Positions 1 through 5,377 of a DNA stretch of 6,327 nt are shown in pieces. The stretch comes from an uncultured Verrucomicrobiota bacterium (lineage in GTDB: Bacteria > Verrucomicrobiota > Kiritimatiellia > RFP12 > UBA3636): contig CAMOEO010000181.1 in NCBI GenBank assembly GCA_946612175.1, positions 1-6,327 on the forward strand, read 5' to 3'. Numbering within the stretch: position 1 is the first letter of the stretch; each line of letters opens with the position of its first letter. Below the pieces are notes generated by a model, which saw only the letters and a program-made list of their open reading frames with translations, made no database searches and was not told the DNA's origin. The translations under genes were made by a program, and so were the position numbers.

Positions 1-642
1 GCGCTGGTGCACGATCGCGAAGGGCGACGCGAAGTCCGGATCCGAGAGGTCCGGGTAGAACCGCTCGATCTGCGTCGCGAGCAGGAGGCCCTTGTAGACG
101 ACCGTCCGCGACGAGCACGAGCACACGTAGGCCCCGGGGGCCGCCCTCTCGATCTGGCGCCGCACGACGAGCAGCTTTCGTTCGAAAGCCGCGTCGTCCG
201 CGCCGGCCGGCGCGGCGAGGAACAGCTGCCGGATCCGCGGCATCACCTTGCGCGCGTCCGTGCCGATCGCCGAGGGGTCGGTCGGCACGTCGCGCCACGC
301 GAGGACCTCGCAGCCCTCGCCGCGCGCCGCCGCCTCGATCGCGGCCTCCTCGCCCTCGCCCCCGAAGATCATCGCGACGCCGAATGCGTCCGCACCGCGC
401 AGGGCCGGCACGGCCTTGCGGAAGAACGCGTGCGGGATGCGCAGCAGCAGCCCGGCGCCGTCGCCGGTCTCCGGGTCGTTGCCCGTCGCGCCGCGGTGCA
501 TCAGGCGCTTGAGGATCGTGAGGCCGTGCGCGACGATCGCGTGGTCCGCCTCGCCGGAGAGGTTCGCCACCATGCCGACGCCGCACGCGTCGTGCTCGTA
601 TTCGCTCCGGTAGAGGGTCCGCTGTCGGTCGTTCGTGCTCAT
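1..642 (-). CDS. gltB: Glutamate synthase large subunit, N-terminal part (runs off left edge)
   Basis: Translating the minus strand from the ATG at 642 gives 214 residues with no stop before the window edge. They match the class II glutamine amidotransferase (glutaminase) domain of the large subunit of NADPH-dependent glutamate synthase. YEHDACGVG (15-23) contains Cys20, the expected N-terminal nucleophile after removal of a 19-residue propeptide. HRGATGNDPETGDGAGLL (49-66) is the conserved segment after it, and SSRTVVYKG and FYPDLSDPDF near the edge are also family-typical. Full proteins are about 1500 residues, so the FMN, Fe-S and synthase parts lie outside the window. GltB splits glutamine and uses the ammonia with 2-oxoglutarate to make glutamate in the cytoplasm. 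The gene follows gltD after 41 nt, presumably on the same transcript. No Shine-Dalgarno sequence precedes the ATG: the upstream bases are a pyrimidine-rich nonamer array. Family assignment is firm. The start is supported by the short propeptide length. Confidence 0.95.
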   Translation of the reverse strand, partial: MSTNDRQRTLYRSEYEHDACGVGMVANLSGEADHAIVAHGLTILKRLMHRGATGNDPETGDGAGLLLRIPHAFFRKAVPALRGADAFGVAMIFGGEGEEAAIEAAARGEGCEVLAWRDVPTDPSAIGTDARKVMPRIRQLFLAAPAGADDAAFERKLLVVRRQIERAAPGAYVCSCSSRTVVYKGLLLATQIERFYPDLSDPDFASPFAIVHQR

Positions 643-646
643 CGAA

Positions 647-682
647 GTTGAAAGGGTTGAAGGGGTTGAAAGGGTCGAAGGA
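647..682 (-). repeat. Tandem 9-bp array filling the gltD-gltB gap
   Basis: Four 9-bp units lie head to tail. On the plus strand they are GTTGAAAGG, GTTGAAGGG, GTTGAAAGG and GTCGAAGGA; on the coding strand they read CCTTTCAAC, CCCTTCAAC and so on. The array starts 4 nt upstream of the gltB ATG and ends 1 nt from the gltD stop codon, so it occupies nearly the whole spacer and takes the place of a ribosome binding site. A 27-nt stretch recurs at 6082-6108 with one mismatch. Confidence 0.85.
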
Positions 683-683
683 A

Positions 684-2042
684 TCAGAGCGGGACGCTTT
701 TTCCGCTCGCGAGGGCGCGGACGACGAGGGACGCGCCGGACGCGCAGTCGCCGACGCAGTGGATGTTCCGCGCGGGATCGGAGACGAGCGCCGTGCGCGG
801 CGTCTGCGCGAGGCCGAGCTGCGCGACGATCGGGTGGTCCTTCGGGACTCCCGTGAAGCCCATCGCCAGCAGCACCAGGTCCGCGGGGATCGTTTCGCGC
901 GTGCCGGGCACGGGATGGAACCGGAGCGGCCGTCCCTCGGGCGAGAACTCCCATTCCACCGTCTCGACCTCGACGCCGGCCACGCGCCCGCCCTCGCCGA
1001 CGAACCGCACCGAGCTCAGGTTCCAGCGGCGCTCGCAGCCCTCGAGGTGGCTCGAGCTCGTGCGCAGCATGTAGGGCCAGAGCGGCCACGGCGTCGAGGG
1101 GTCGCGCTCCGCCGGGGGCCTGGGCATGATCTCGATCTGGGCCACGCTCGCGGCGCCCTGGCGCCTCGCCGTGCCGACGCAGTCGCTGCCGGTGTCGCCG
1201 CCGCCGATCACGAGGACCTTCTTGCCCCGGGCGTCGATCGGCGGCGCGGGCAGCTCCCCCGTGAGGACGCGGTTCTGCCCCTCGAGCAGCTCCAGCGCGA
1301 AGTGCACGCCCTCCAGGTCGCGCCCCGGGATCGGCAGGTCGCGCGCGGCGGGCGTGCCGATCGCGAGGACGACCGCGTCGAAGCGCCGCGCGAGCCACGC
1401 GGCCGAGACGTCCGTCCCGACCTCGACGCCCGTCTCGAAGCGGACGCCCTCCGCCTCGAGGATCGCGCGTCGGCGGTCGACGAGCGCCTTGTCGAGCTTG
1501 AAGCACGGGATGCCGTAGCGCAGGAGGCCGCCGATGTCCGCGCGGCGCTCGAAGACCGTCACCGCCCAGCCGCGGCGCCGCAGCGTCACGGCCGCCGAGA
1601 GCCCGGCGGGGCCCGCGCCGACGACCGCCGCGCGGCGCCCGTTCTCCGCCGCCGGCGGACGCGGGACAACCCAGCCGCGCTCGAACGCGGTGTCGACGAT
1701 CCGCTTCTCCGACTGGCGCACCATCACCGACTCCTCGTCGAGCTGGTGCACGCAGGACGCCTCGCAGAGCGCGGGGCAGACGCGCGACGTGAACTCGGGG
1801 AAGTCCGACCGCCGCGAGAGCAGCTCCCAGGCGCGGCGCCAGTCGCCCTGCGCCACGGCGCGGTTCTGGTCCGGCACGAGGTTCCCGAGCGGGCACCCCG
1901 CCCCGTGGCAGAACGGCTGCCCGCAGTTCATGCAGCGGGCGACCTGCTCGCGGATCTCGCCGTCGGCGAGCGGGCGCTCGACCTCGCGCCAGTCGCGCGT
2001 CCGTTCCTCGACGGGCCGGTAGATGTCGTGGATTCGTTGCAT
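684..2042 (-). CDS. gltD: Glutamate synthase small subunit
   Basis: The 452-residue product is the beta subunit of glutamate synthase, a FAD flavoprotein that passes electrons from NADPH through Fe-S clusters to GltB. The N-terminal ferredoxin-like part has cysteines at 37, 40, 45 and 50 (CMNCGQPFC, then GCP) and a second set at 89, 93 and 97 (CPALCEASC). The FAD-binding motif GAGPAGLSA is at 142-150, followed by GGLLRYGIP (171-179). The NADPH-binding motif VIGGGDTGSDC is at 278-288. The C-terminal GDCASGASLVVRALASGK closes the FAD site. The frame stays open to position 2264, but MQRIHDIY at the 2042 ATG fits the usual family start; the open extension reads through leader repeats and looks non-coding. 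The protein ends right after SGKSVPL, slightly shorter than many homologues, which continue with a short helix. gltB follows. gltD preceding gltB reverses the common gltBD order. Confidence 0.95.
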   Translation of the reverse strand: MQRIHDIYRPVEERTRDWREVERPLADGEIREQVARCMNCGQPFCHGAGCPLGNLVPDQNRAVAQGDWRRAWELLSRRSDFPEFTSRVCPALCEASCVHQLDEESVMVRQSEKRIVDTAFERGWVVPRPPAAENGRRAAVVGAGPAGLSAAVTLRRRGWAVTVFERRADIGGLLRYGIPCFKLDKALVDRRRAILEAEGVRFETGVEVGTDVSAAWLARRFDAVVLAIGTPAARDLPIPGRDLEGVHFALELLEGQNRVLTGELPAPPIDARGKKVLVIGGGDTGSDCVGTARRQGAASVAQIEIMPRPPAERDPSTPWPLWPYMLRTSSSHLEGCERRWNLSSVRFVGEGGRVAGVEVETVEWEFSPEGRPLRFHPVPGTRETIPADLVLLAMGFTGVPKDHPIVAQLGLAQTPRTALVSDPARNIHCVGDCASGASLVVRALASGKSVPL

Positions 2043-2074
2043 GCTGGAAGGTTCGGAAGTTCGCTGGTTCGAGG
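2043..2074 (-). repeat. Degenerate 8-bp tandem repeat directly before gltD ATG
   Basis: The plus strand has an 8-bp period: GCTGGAAG, GTTCGGAA, GTTCGCTG, GTTCGAGG, with GTTCG repeated three times. On the gltD transcript this reads as CGAAC-containing, pyrimidine-rich units touching the start codon, and there is no Shine-Dalgarno motif. It resembles in position, though not in sequence, the nonamer array before gltB. Confidence 0.5.
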
Positions 2075-2104
2075 CCGGCTTTGCCGGCGTTCCCTTCCGG
2101 CAAA
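2074..2104 (-). promoter_or_regulatory. Two mutually exclusive hairpins in the gltD leader
   Basis: Two inverted repeats overlap. TTTGCCGG (2080-2087) pairs with CCGGCAAA (2097-2104) across a 9-nt loop. GCCGGC (2074-2079) pairs with GCCGGC (2083-2088) across TTT. They share 2080-2088, so a transcript can form only one at a time. They sit 32-62 nt upstream of the gltD start codon. An attenuator-like switch is possible. Equally, this may be a dispersed GCCGGC palindrome that landed here. The inverted repeats are certain, the function is not. Confidence 0.4.
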
Positions 2105-2130
2105 GCAACCCCCGTGCCAGCCCCCATCCG

Positions 2131-2154
2131 CGCGCGCATTCACGCGCGCATTCG
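2131..2154. repeat. Two direct copies of a 12-mer in the gltD leader
   Basis: CGCGCGCATTCA (2131-2142) is followed at once by CGCGCGCATTCG (2143-2154), with 11 of 12 bases identical. It lies in the long untranslated region expected for gltD. No function is evident. Confidence 0.55.
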
Positions 2155-2263
2155 CACAATTTGCGTTGCGCCTCCTGTTCCGAGCCGACAAAAAATGTAA
2201 AGATCGAACCAACACGCAAGGATAACGACCTGAAATGCCCGCTTTTCCTCCGGGTGCCGTGCA

Positions 2264-2292
2264 TTTATATCGCGTGGGGCGGAATTTTCCAA
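2264..2292 (-). promoter_or_regulatory. Probable sigma70-type promoter of gltDB
   Basis: On the minus strand TTGGAA (2292-2287) is followed after 17 nt by TATAAA (2269-2264). Transcription would begin near 2257, giving a leader of about 215 nt before gltD. The -35 hexamer is formed by the left edge of the conserved repeat block at 2284-2315, so the same block could affect both divergent transcripts. The other two copies of that block have no matching -10 on this side, so the arrangement is specific to this site. Confidence 0.45.
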
Positions 2293-2366
2293 ATTGTGGG
2301 AAAGTGTGGGAAATGCGTTTTCGGGCCGCGGAGGGGTTGACTCGCGTTGCGGCGTTCCGGTAGGAT
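2284..2366 (+). promoter_or_regulatory. Conserved promoter cassette, copy 1
   Basis: A 32-nt block (2284-2315) carries an inverted half ATTTTCC and two TGGGA direct repeats at 2297-2301 and 2307-2311, exactly 10 bp apart. TTGACT (-35) is at 2337-2342 and TAGGAT (-10) at 2361-2366 with an 18-bp spacer. Over 2282-2345 the sequence matches copy 3 (6197-6260) at 59 of 64 positions. The second TGGGA starts 30 bp before the -35. It should drive the membrane-protein gene starting at 2441, with transcription from about 2373. Confidence 0.75.
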
Positions 2367-2393
2367 GGCCCACGTTCCCCGCCTGCCCCGCGG

Positions 2394-2419
2394 CGTGGCG
2401 GGGTGCGGACCCCGCCACG
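2394..2419 (+). repeat. 26-nt palindrome, copy 1, in the 5' leader
   Basis: CGTGGCGGGGT (2394-2404) and ACCCCGCCACG (2409-2419) form a perfect 11-bp stem with loop GCGG. It starts some 20 nt after the predicted transcription start and ends 21 nt before the chosen start codon. A copy differing at one base lies just after the same gene (3851-3876). It could stabilise the RNA 5' end, or it may be a REP-like dispersed element. Confidence 0.7.
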
Positions 2420-2440
2420 GCCATGCAAGACCACCAACCG

Positions 2441-3844
2441 ATGAAAACATTCCTCCGATCCCTTCTCTTCCTCGCCGGCAGGGAAAGCGACCTCGCGAAG
2501 CTTTCGCGCGGGGAGCGCGTCCTGCTCGTGCTCACCGGGCCTTGGATGATTCTTCCGTGGCTGGTCGTCCTGTGTTTTCTGGACATGCCAATGGACGCGT
2601 TGCTGCCGGCGGAAACCACGGGCCTTCCGGAACGGATGCTCTTCTTCCAGGGCTCGGACGACTGGGGCGGTTCGATGATGTTCGCTCTGACGGCCTCGGC
2701 GCTCGCGTTCTTCGCGGTGACGATTCCGCTCCACCTCTCGCTGAGGCTCCGCGCCTTCGTCCGCCCCGCCGGCTTCGCGCGCCGGCTCGGCCGCGCGCTG
2801 CTCGCGGCGGCGCCGTTCATCTTCCTCTTCCTCTGGACGCTTTGCAATGGCCTTGTCGCGCTGCTCGCGGCGCTGCCGTTCGCCGTCCCCTTCCTCTGGC
2901 TGCTCGTCAACGATCTGATCTGGCGCTGCAAGGAGGGGCATTCCGAATGGCACGTCCCGGTCGAAGGCGACTTCGACATCCCCGCGCTGCTGCTCGTCGC
3001 CGCGACGGTCTGCGCGGCGGGGCTCGTCTGGGTCGCCGCGCTCGACGGCTCCCGCCTCCCGCCGCGCGCGCGGACCTGGCTCGCGCCGCTCTTCGCGCTC
3101 GTCTGGTTCGTCCTGGCGAGCGACGGACAGACCCCGCGCGCGGGCCAGATGATCCAGTCGGGCTGGGAGCCGCTCCCCGCGGTGCGCGGCGCGCGCCACG
3201 CCGCGATGCTCGCGTGGCGGCGCGCCGTCCTCGCGCCGCTCGGACACCGCGTGCGCCGGATGCCGGCGGACTCGCCGCTCTGGTTCTGGACCGACGGCTT
3301 CGTCTACTTCCAGACCTCGCCCCGCCCCTCGCGCACCGCGCGGGCGCTCCGCTCCGTCGAACCGCCGCCGTGGGCCGCCGGCAAGCCCGCGTGGGGGCTC
3401 CCCGTCGCGGCGAACGACGCCACGCCCGTCCGCGACCTCTTCCCGTATTCCTACCACGGGCGACACTTCGGTGGCTACTTCCTCCGGACGCCCGAGGGCC
3501 CCGTCCATCTCGTCGGCGGGCGAATCGAGCCCTTCTACAACCTCTACCGCGACATCCACCTGCCCGACGGCGCGCCCTACCTCGCCGCCCGCGTCGGCGC
3601 GGACGGCGCCCTGCTCGGCCAGCGCCGGACCGTCGACCTCGACGCCTGGCGCCGCGTCCTCCGTCCCGACCGCGAAGTCGCCCCGCCGCCCGAGACGCCC
3701 TACGAGCCCTCGACCGCCGACGCCGCGCTCCCCGTCCAGCTCTTCGCCGACCCCGACGCCACCTTCGCCTCCCTCACCAACGCCGTCCTCCGCCTCCGCG
3801 CCGCCGGCTTCGAGAACCTCTTCGTCGCGAACCTCGAACACTAG
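2441..3844 (+). CDS. Unrecognised membrane protein with large soluble C-terminal region
   Basis: This 467-residue protein is not recognised. Hydrophobic segments are visible at about 27-47, 78-100, 119-140, 141-157, 180-201 and 212-227, followed by roughly 240 polar residues without membrane segments. The last 40 residues (PVQLFADPDATF, LRLRAAGFENLFVAN) resemble the C-terminal pattern of ExbD/TolR periplasmic domains, a hydrophobic strand plus AD, then a helix, then AG and a last strand. That resemblance is only suggestive. The frame is open back to an ATG at 2294, but that start lies inside the promoter block upstream of the -10, so it cannot be used from this promoter. ATG 2441 (MKTFLRSLLFL) is preferred. 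ATG 2423 is possible but abuts the hairpin. No Shine-Dalgarno sequence precedes either. GC-rich third positions through the frame support coding. Confidence 0.75.
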   Translation: MKTFLRSLLFLAGRESDLAKLSRGERVLLVLTGPWMILPWLVVLCFLDMPMDALLPAETTGLPERMLFFQGSDDWGGSMMFALTASALAFFAVTIPLHLSLRLRAFVRPAGFARRLGRALLAAAPFIFLFLWTLCNGLVALLAALPFAVPFLWLLVNDLIWRCKEGHSEWHVPVEGDFDIPALLLVAATVCAAGLVWVAALDGSRLPPRARTWLAPLFALVWFVLASDGQTPRAGQMIQSGWEPLPAVRGARHAAMLAWRRAVLAPLGHRVRRMPADSPLWFWTDGFVYFQTSPRPSRTARALRSVEPPPWAAGKPAWGLPVAANDATPVRDLFPYSYHGRHFGGYFLRTPEGPVHLVGGRIEPFYNLYRDIHLPDGAPYLAARVGADGALLGQRRTVDLDAWRRVLRPDREVAPPPETPYEPSTADAALPVQLFADPDATFASLTNAVLRLRAAGFENLFVANLEH

Positions 3845-3850
3845 GCCGCG

Positions 3851-3876
3851 CGTGGCGGGGTGCGCACCCCGCCACG
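3851..3876 (+). repeat. 26-nt perfect palindrome, copy 2, just after the membrane gene
   Basis: CGTGGCGGGGT (3851-3861) and ACCCCGCCACG (3866-3876) flank GCGC, so the whole 26 nt is self-complementary. It begins 6 nt after the stop codon of the membrane gene. A strong hairpin could end or protect the transcript, but no run of T follows, so a standard intrinsic terminator is not shown. It differs from the copy at 2394-2419 only in the loop. Confidence 0.7.
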
Positions 3877-3889
3877 AAGCGGACATTCC

Positions 3890-3918
3890 TTGCAAATCGA
3901 ATGCGGTTCCACTAGAAT
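3890..3918 (+). promoter_or_regulatory. Sigma70-type promoter of the Fic gene
   Basis: TTGCAA (3890-3895) and TAGAAT (3913-3918) are 17 bp apart. Transcription would start near 3925, leaving a leader of about 117 nt before the Fic ATG. No TGGGA block lies upstream, so this gene appears to be outside the cassette-controlled set. Confidence 0.6.
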
Positions 3919-3954
3919 ACGGCGGCAAATAACGGACCCCGCCTATCGCCGCTC

Positions 3955-4028
3955 CGGAAGTTTATCCGACATAAACAGAATCGTGTTTTTGCGCGATAAG
4001 CTTCCGTTCGCGGTCGCGAAAACTTCCG
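3955..4028. promoter_or_regulatory. Three 16-nt operator-like sites between promoter and Fic start
   Basis: CGGAAGTTTATCCGAC lies on the plus strand at 3955-3970. CGGAAGCTTATCGCGC is on the minus strand at 4006-3991, and CGGAAGTTTTCGCGAC on the minus strand at 4028-4013. The core CGGAAGYTT is common to all; the second and third are direct repeats 22 bp apart, and the first is inverted to them. The first also overlaps GTTTAT-ccgac-ATAAAC (3960-3976). Their place downstream of the -10 fits a repressor roadblock. The HTH of the Fic protein itself is a candidate binder. Alternatively, 3955-3966 and 3995-4006 can form an RNA stem. Confidence 0.5.
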
Positions 4029-4041
4029 GATACATCTTGAC

Positions 4042-5076
4042 ATGAACGATCTGACCATCGACGAAGCGGCCTCGAAGTGGGGCGTCACGCCACGGCGGGT
4101 GCGCGACTATTGCGCGAAAGGCCGCATTCTCGGGGCGACGCTGATTGGAAAGGCGTGGCGGATTCCGGCCGATGCGGAAAAACCGTCGCGCAAGAGCCGG
4201 AGGAGGACGGAGCCGAAATCCGTCCTCGACATCCTGGAGGCGGAACGGAAGGCAAGAATTCCGGGCGGCCTCTACCACCGGCTGCAGATCGACTTCACGT
4301 ACAACTCCAACCACATGGAGGGCAGCCGTCTCACGCACGAGCAGACGCGCTGGATCTTCGAAACGATGACCGTCGGCGAAATCGGCGCGAACGTCCCCGT
4401 GGACGACATCGTCGAGACAGCAAACCACTTCCGCGCCGTCGACCTGGTGCTGGCGACTGCGAACGCCGCGCTGACGGAGCGCTACGTCAAGCGGTTGCAC
4501 GCCGTTCTCAAGAGCGGGACGAGCGACAGCCGCAAGGACTGGTTCGCCGTGGGCGACTACAAGCGGCTCGACAACATCGTCGGAGAGATGGAGACCTGCC
4601 CCGTGAAGGACGTGCACCGCGAGATGGCGGCGCTGCTGGCCTGGTGGAAGGACGCGCCCAAGACGTTCGAGAACCTGCTCGATCTGCACGTCCGCTTCGA
4701 GAAGATCCACCCGTTCCAGGACGGCAACGGGCGCGTCGGACGGCTGATCCTCCTGAAGGAATGCCTCAAGCACGGCCACACGCCGTTCGTCATCGCCGAA
4801 AACCTGAAGCAGTTCTACTACCTCGGGCTTTCGGACTGGCGGAGCGGCAACCGACTGCGGCTCCTCGACACCTGCCGCACCGGGCAGGACGTCTTCATCC
4901 TCGGCCTCCGCCAGTTCGGCCACGCGAAGCTCGCGGAAAAGGCCGAGGGAAGTCTCCGCCCGGACATAGCCGCCCGCCCCCGCCCGCTGGATCTCACGCG
5001 GAGGCCGCAGAGCCAAAACCTCACGCGGAGTCCGCGGAGTTCGCGGAGGGTGCAAAGTCGATTCCACCGTGCGTGA
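4042..5076 (+). CDS. Fic-domain AMP-transferase with N-terminal HTH
   Basis: The 344-residue protein carries the complete Fic active-site motif HPFQDGNGRVGR (223-234). His223 is the catalytic base and the Asp/Gly/Asn/Arg residues bind Mg-nucleotide, so it should transfer AMP (or a similar moiety) from a nucleotide to a target hydroxyl. SNHMEG (89-94) matches the class II inhibitory motif, with Glu93 expected to block ATP gamma-phosphate binding, so self-inhibition should be intramolecular. Residues 4-46 (LTIDEAASKWGVTPRRVRDY, ending IPADAEKP) form a MerR/excisionase-like HTH seen at the N-terminus of other bacterial Fic proteins. A basic linker (48-58) follows. The last ~30 residues (LTRRPQSQNLTRSP and on) are arginine-rich low complexity encoded by a DNA repeat and are unlikely to be part of the family fold. 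The ATG at 4042 is preceded in frame by TGA, and no Shine-Dalgarno sequence is seen. The target is unknown, and no separate antitoxin gene is adjacent. Confidence 0.92.
   Translation: MNDLTIDEAASKWGVTPRRVRDYCAKGRILGATLIGKAWRIPADAEKPSRKSRRRTEPKSVLDILEAERKARIPGGLYHRLQIDFTYNSNHMEGSRLTHEQTRWIFETMTVGEIGANVPVDDIVETANHFRAVDLVLATANAALTERYVKRLHAVLKSGTSDSRKDWFAVGDYKRLDNIVGEMETCPVKDVHREMAALLAWWKDAPKTFENLLDLHVRFEKIHPFQDGNGRVGRLILLKECLKHGHTPFVIAENLKQFYYLGLSDWRSGNRLRLLDTCRTGQDVFILGLRQFGHAKLAEKAEGSLRPDIAARPRPLDLTRRPQSQNLTRSPRSSRRVQSRFHRA
4993..5048. repeat. Direct repeat forming the end of the Fic gene
   Basis: Two units share CTCACGCGGAG-K-CCGCRGAG: one at 4993-5012 and one at 5020-5039, the second extended by TTCGCGGAG to 5048. 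It looks like a GC-rich form of the CACGCAGAGGCGCAGAG-type dispersed repeat found in many bacterial genomes. It lies in frame inside the Fic reading frame, whose stop follows at 5074-5076. Confidence 0.65.
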
Positions 5077-5186
5077 TTTTGATGCAAAACGCCGCTCCAG
5101 GAGCTGACGATTGCACAAATTCTACACATGGTGCGACTGGCTGTGGTCCTTGGTGCGAAGCGGCCTGCCGCGCCGCGCGGAGCGGG
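5077..5186. other. Intergenic stretch after the Fic gene
   Basis: Together with the cassette and leader that follow, this makes about 300 bp without a gene. The only structure I see is a weak compact palindrome GCTCCAGGAGC near 5094-5104. No clear terminator, promoter or RNA gene is visible in this part. Confidence 0.4.
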
Positions 5187-5258
5187 ATTTTCCAAATTGT
5201 GGGAAAGTGTGGGAAATGACGCCGGGGTATTGACTTCGGCCGCGCCACCCTGTATTTT
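5187..5258 (+). promoter_or_regulatory. Conserved promoter cassette, copy 2
   Basis: The 32-nt block at 5187-5218 is identical to the one in copy 1, with TGGGA at 5200-5204 and 5210-5214. TTGACT (5230-5235) and TATTTT (5253-5258) are separated by 17 bp. The block is 10 bp closer to the -35 than in copies 1 and 3, because a GTTTTCGGGC-like stretch is missing. It should drive the membrane-protein gene at 5378, with a leader of about 110 nt. Confidence 0.75.
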
Positions 5259-5306
5259 CGGCGGCGTAATCCGCGATTCCGCCCTCCACGCCACCCCTCC
5301 TCCGCC

Positions 5307-5349
5307 CCCGCCCCATTCAGCATTCATCATTCATCATTGCGAAAAGCCC
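5307..5349 (+). repeat. 43-bp leader repeat with 7-bp units, copy a
   Basis: Heptamers ATTCAGC, ATTCATC, ATTCATC are followed by ATTGCGAAAAGCCC and preceded by CCCGCCCC. A second copy at 6023-6065 matches at 42 of 43 positions. This copy lies in the predicted leader and ends 28 nt before the start codon of the downstream gene. Confidence 0.85.
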
Positions 5350-5377
5350 TCGCCCCCGAAAGCACAACCCCAAAGCC

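Noticed and set aside
7..651. Plus-strand frame of 214 codons opposite the left edge
   Set aside because: It is the shadow of gltB on the other strand, whose translation matches the glutaminase domain throughout.
648..2225. Plus-strand frame of 525 codons
   Set aside because: Antisense to gltD; composition dominated by R, A, D, P and no recognisable domain. Open only because the region is GC-rich.
684..2264. Extended gltD start at 2264
   Set aside because: The 74 extra residues read through leader repeats, and the predicted promoter places transcription start downstream of this ATG.
3851..3876. Certain intrinsic terminator
   Set aside because: The stem is strong but is not followed by a T tract, and the same palindrome occurs in a leader, so it is called a repeat only.
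2347..3915. Plus-strand frame of 522 codons in another frame of the membrane gene
   Set aside because: Arginine/proline-rich shadow; the overlapping frame has coherent membrane segments and a better placed start.
1928..3928. Minus-strand frame of 666 codons across the membrane-protein gene
   Set aside because: Low-complexity E/R/G product, crosses the promoter cassette and the gltD start region; shadow of the plus-strand gene.
3943..5118. Minus-strand frame of 391 codons
   Set aside because: Antisense to the Fic gene, which has a complete catalytic motif; no features in the shadow.
5187..5258. Transposon or insertion-sequence end
   Set aside because: No transposase reading frame, no target-site duplication and no paired terminal inverted repeats were seen around the cassettes.
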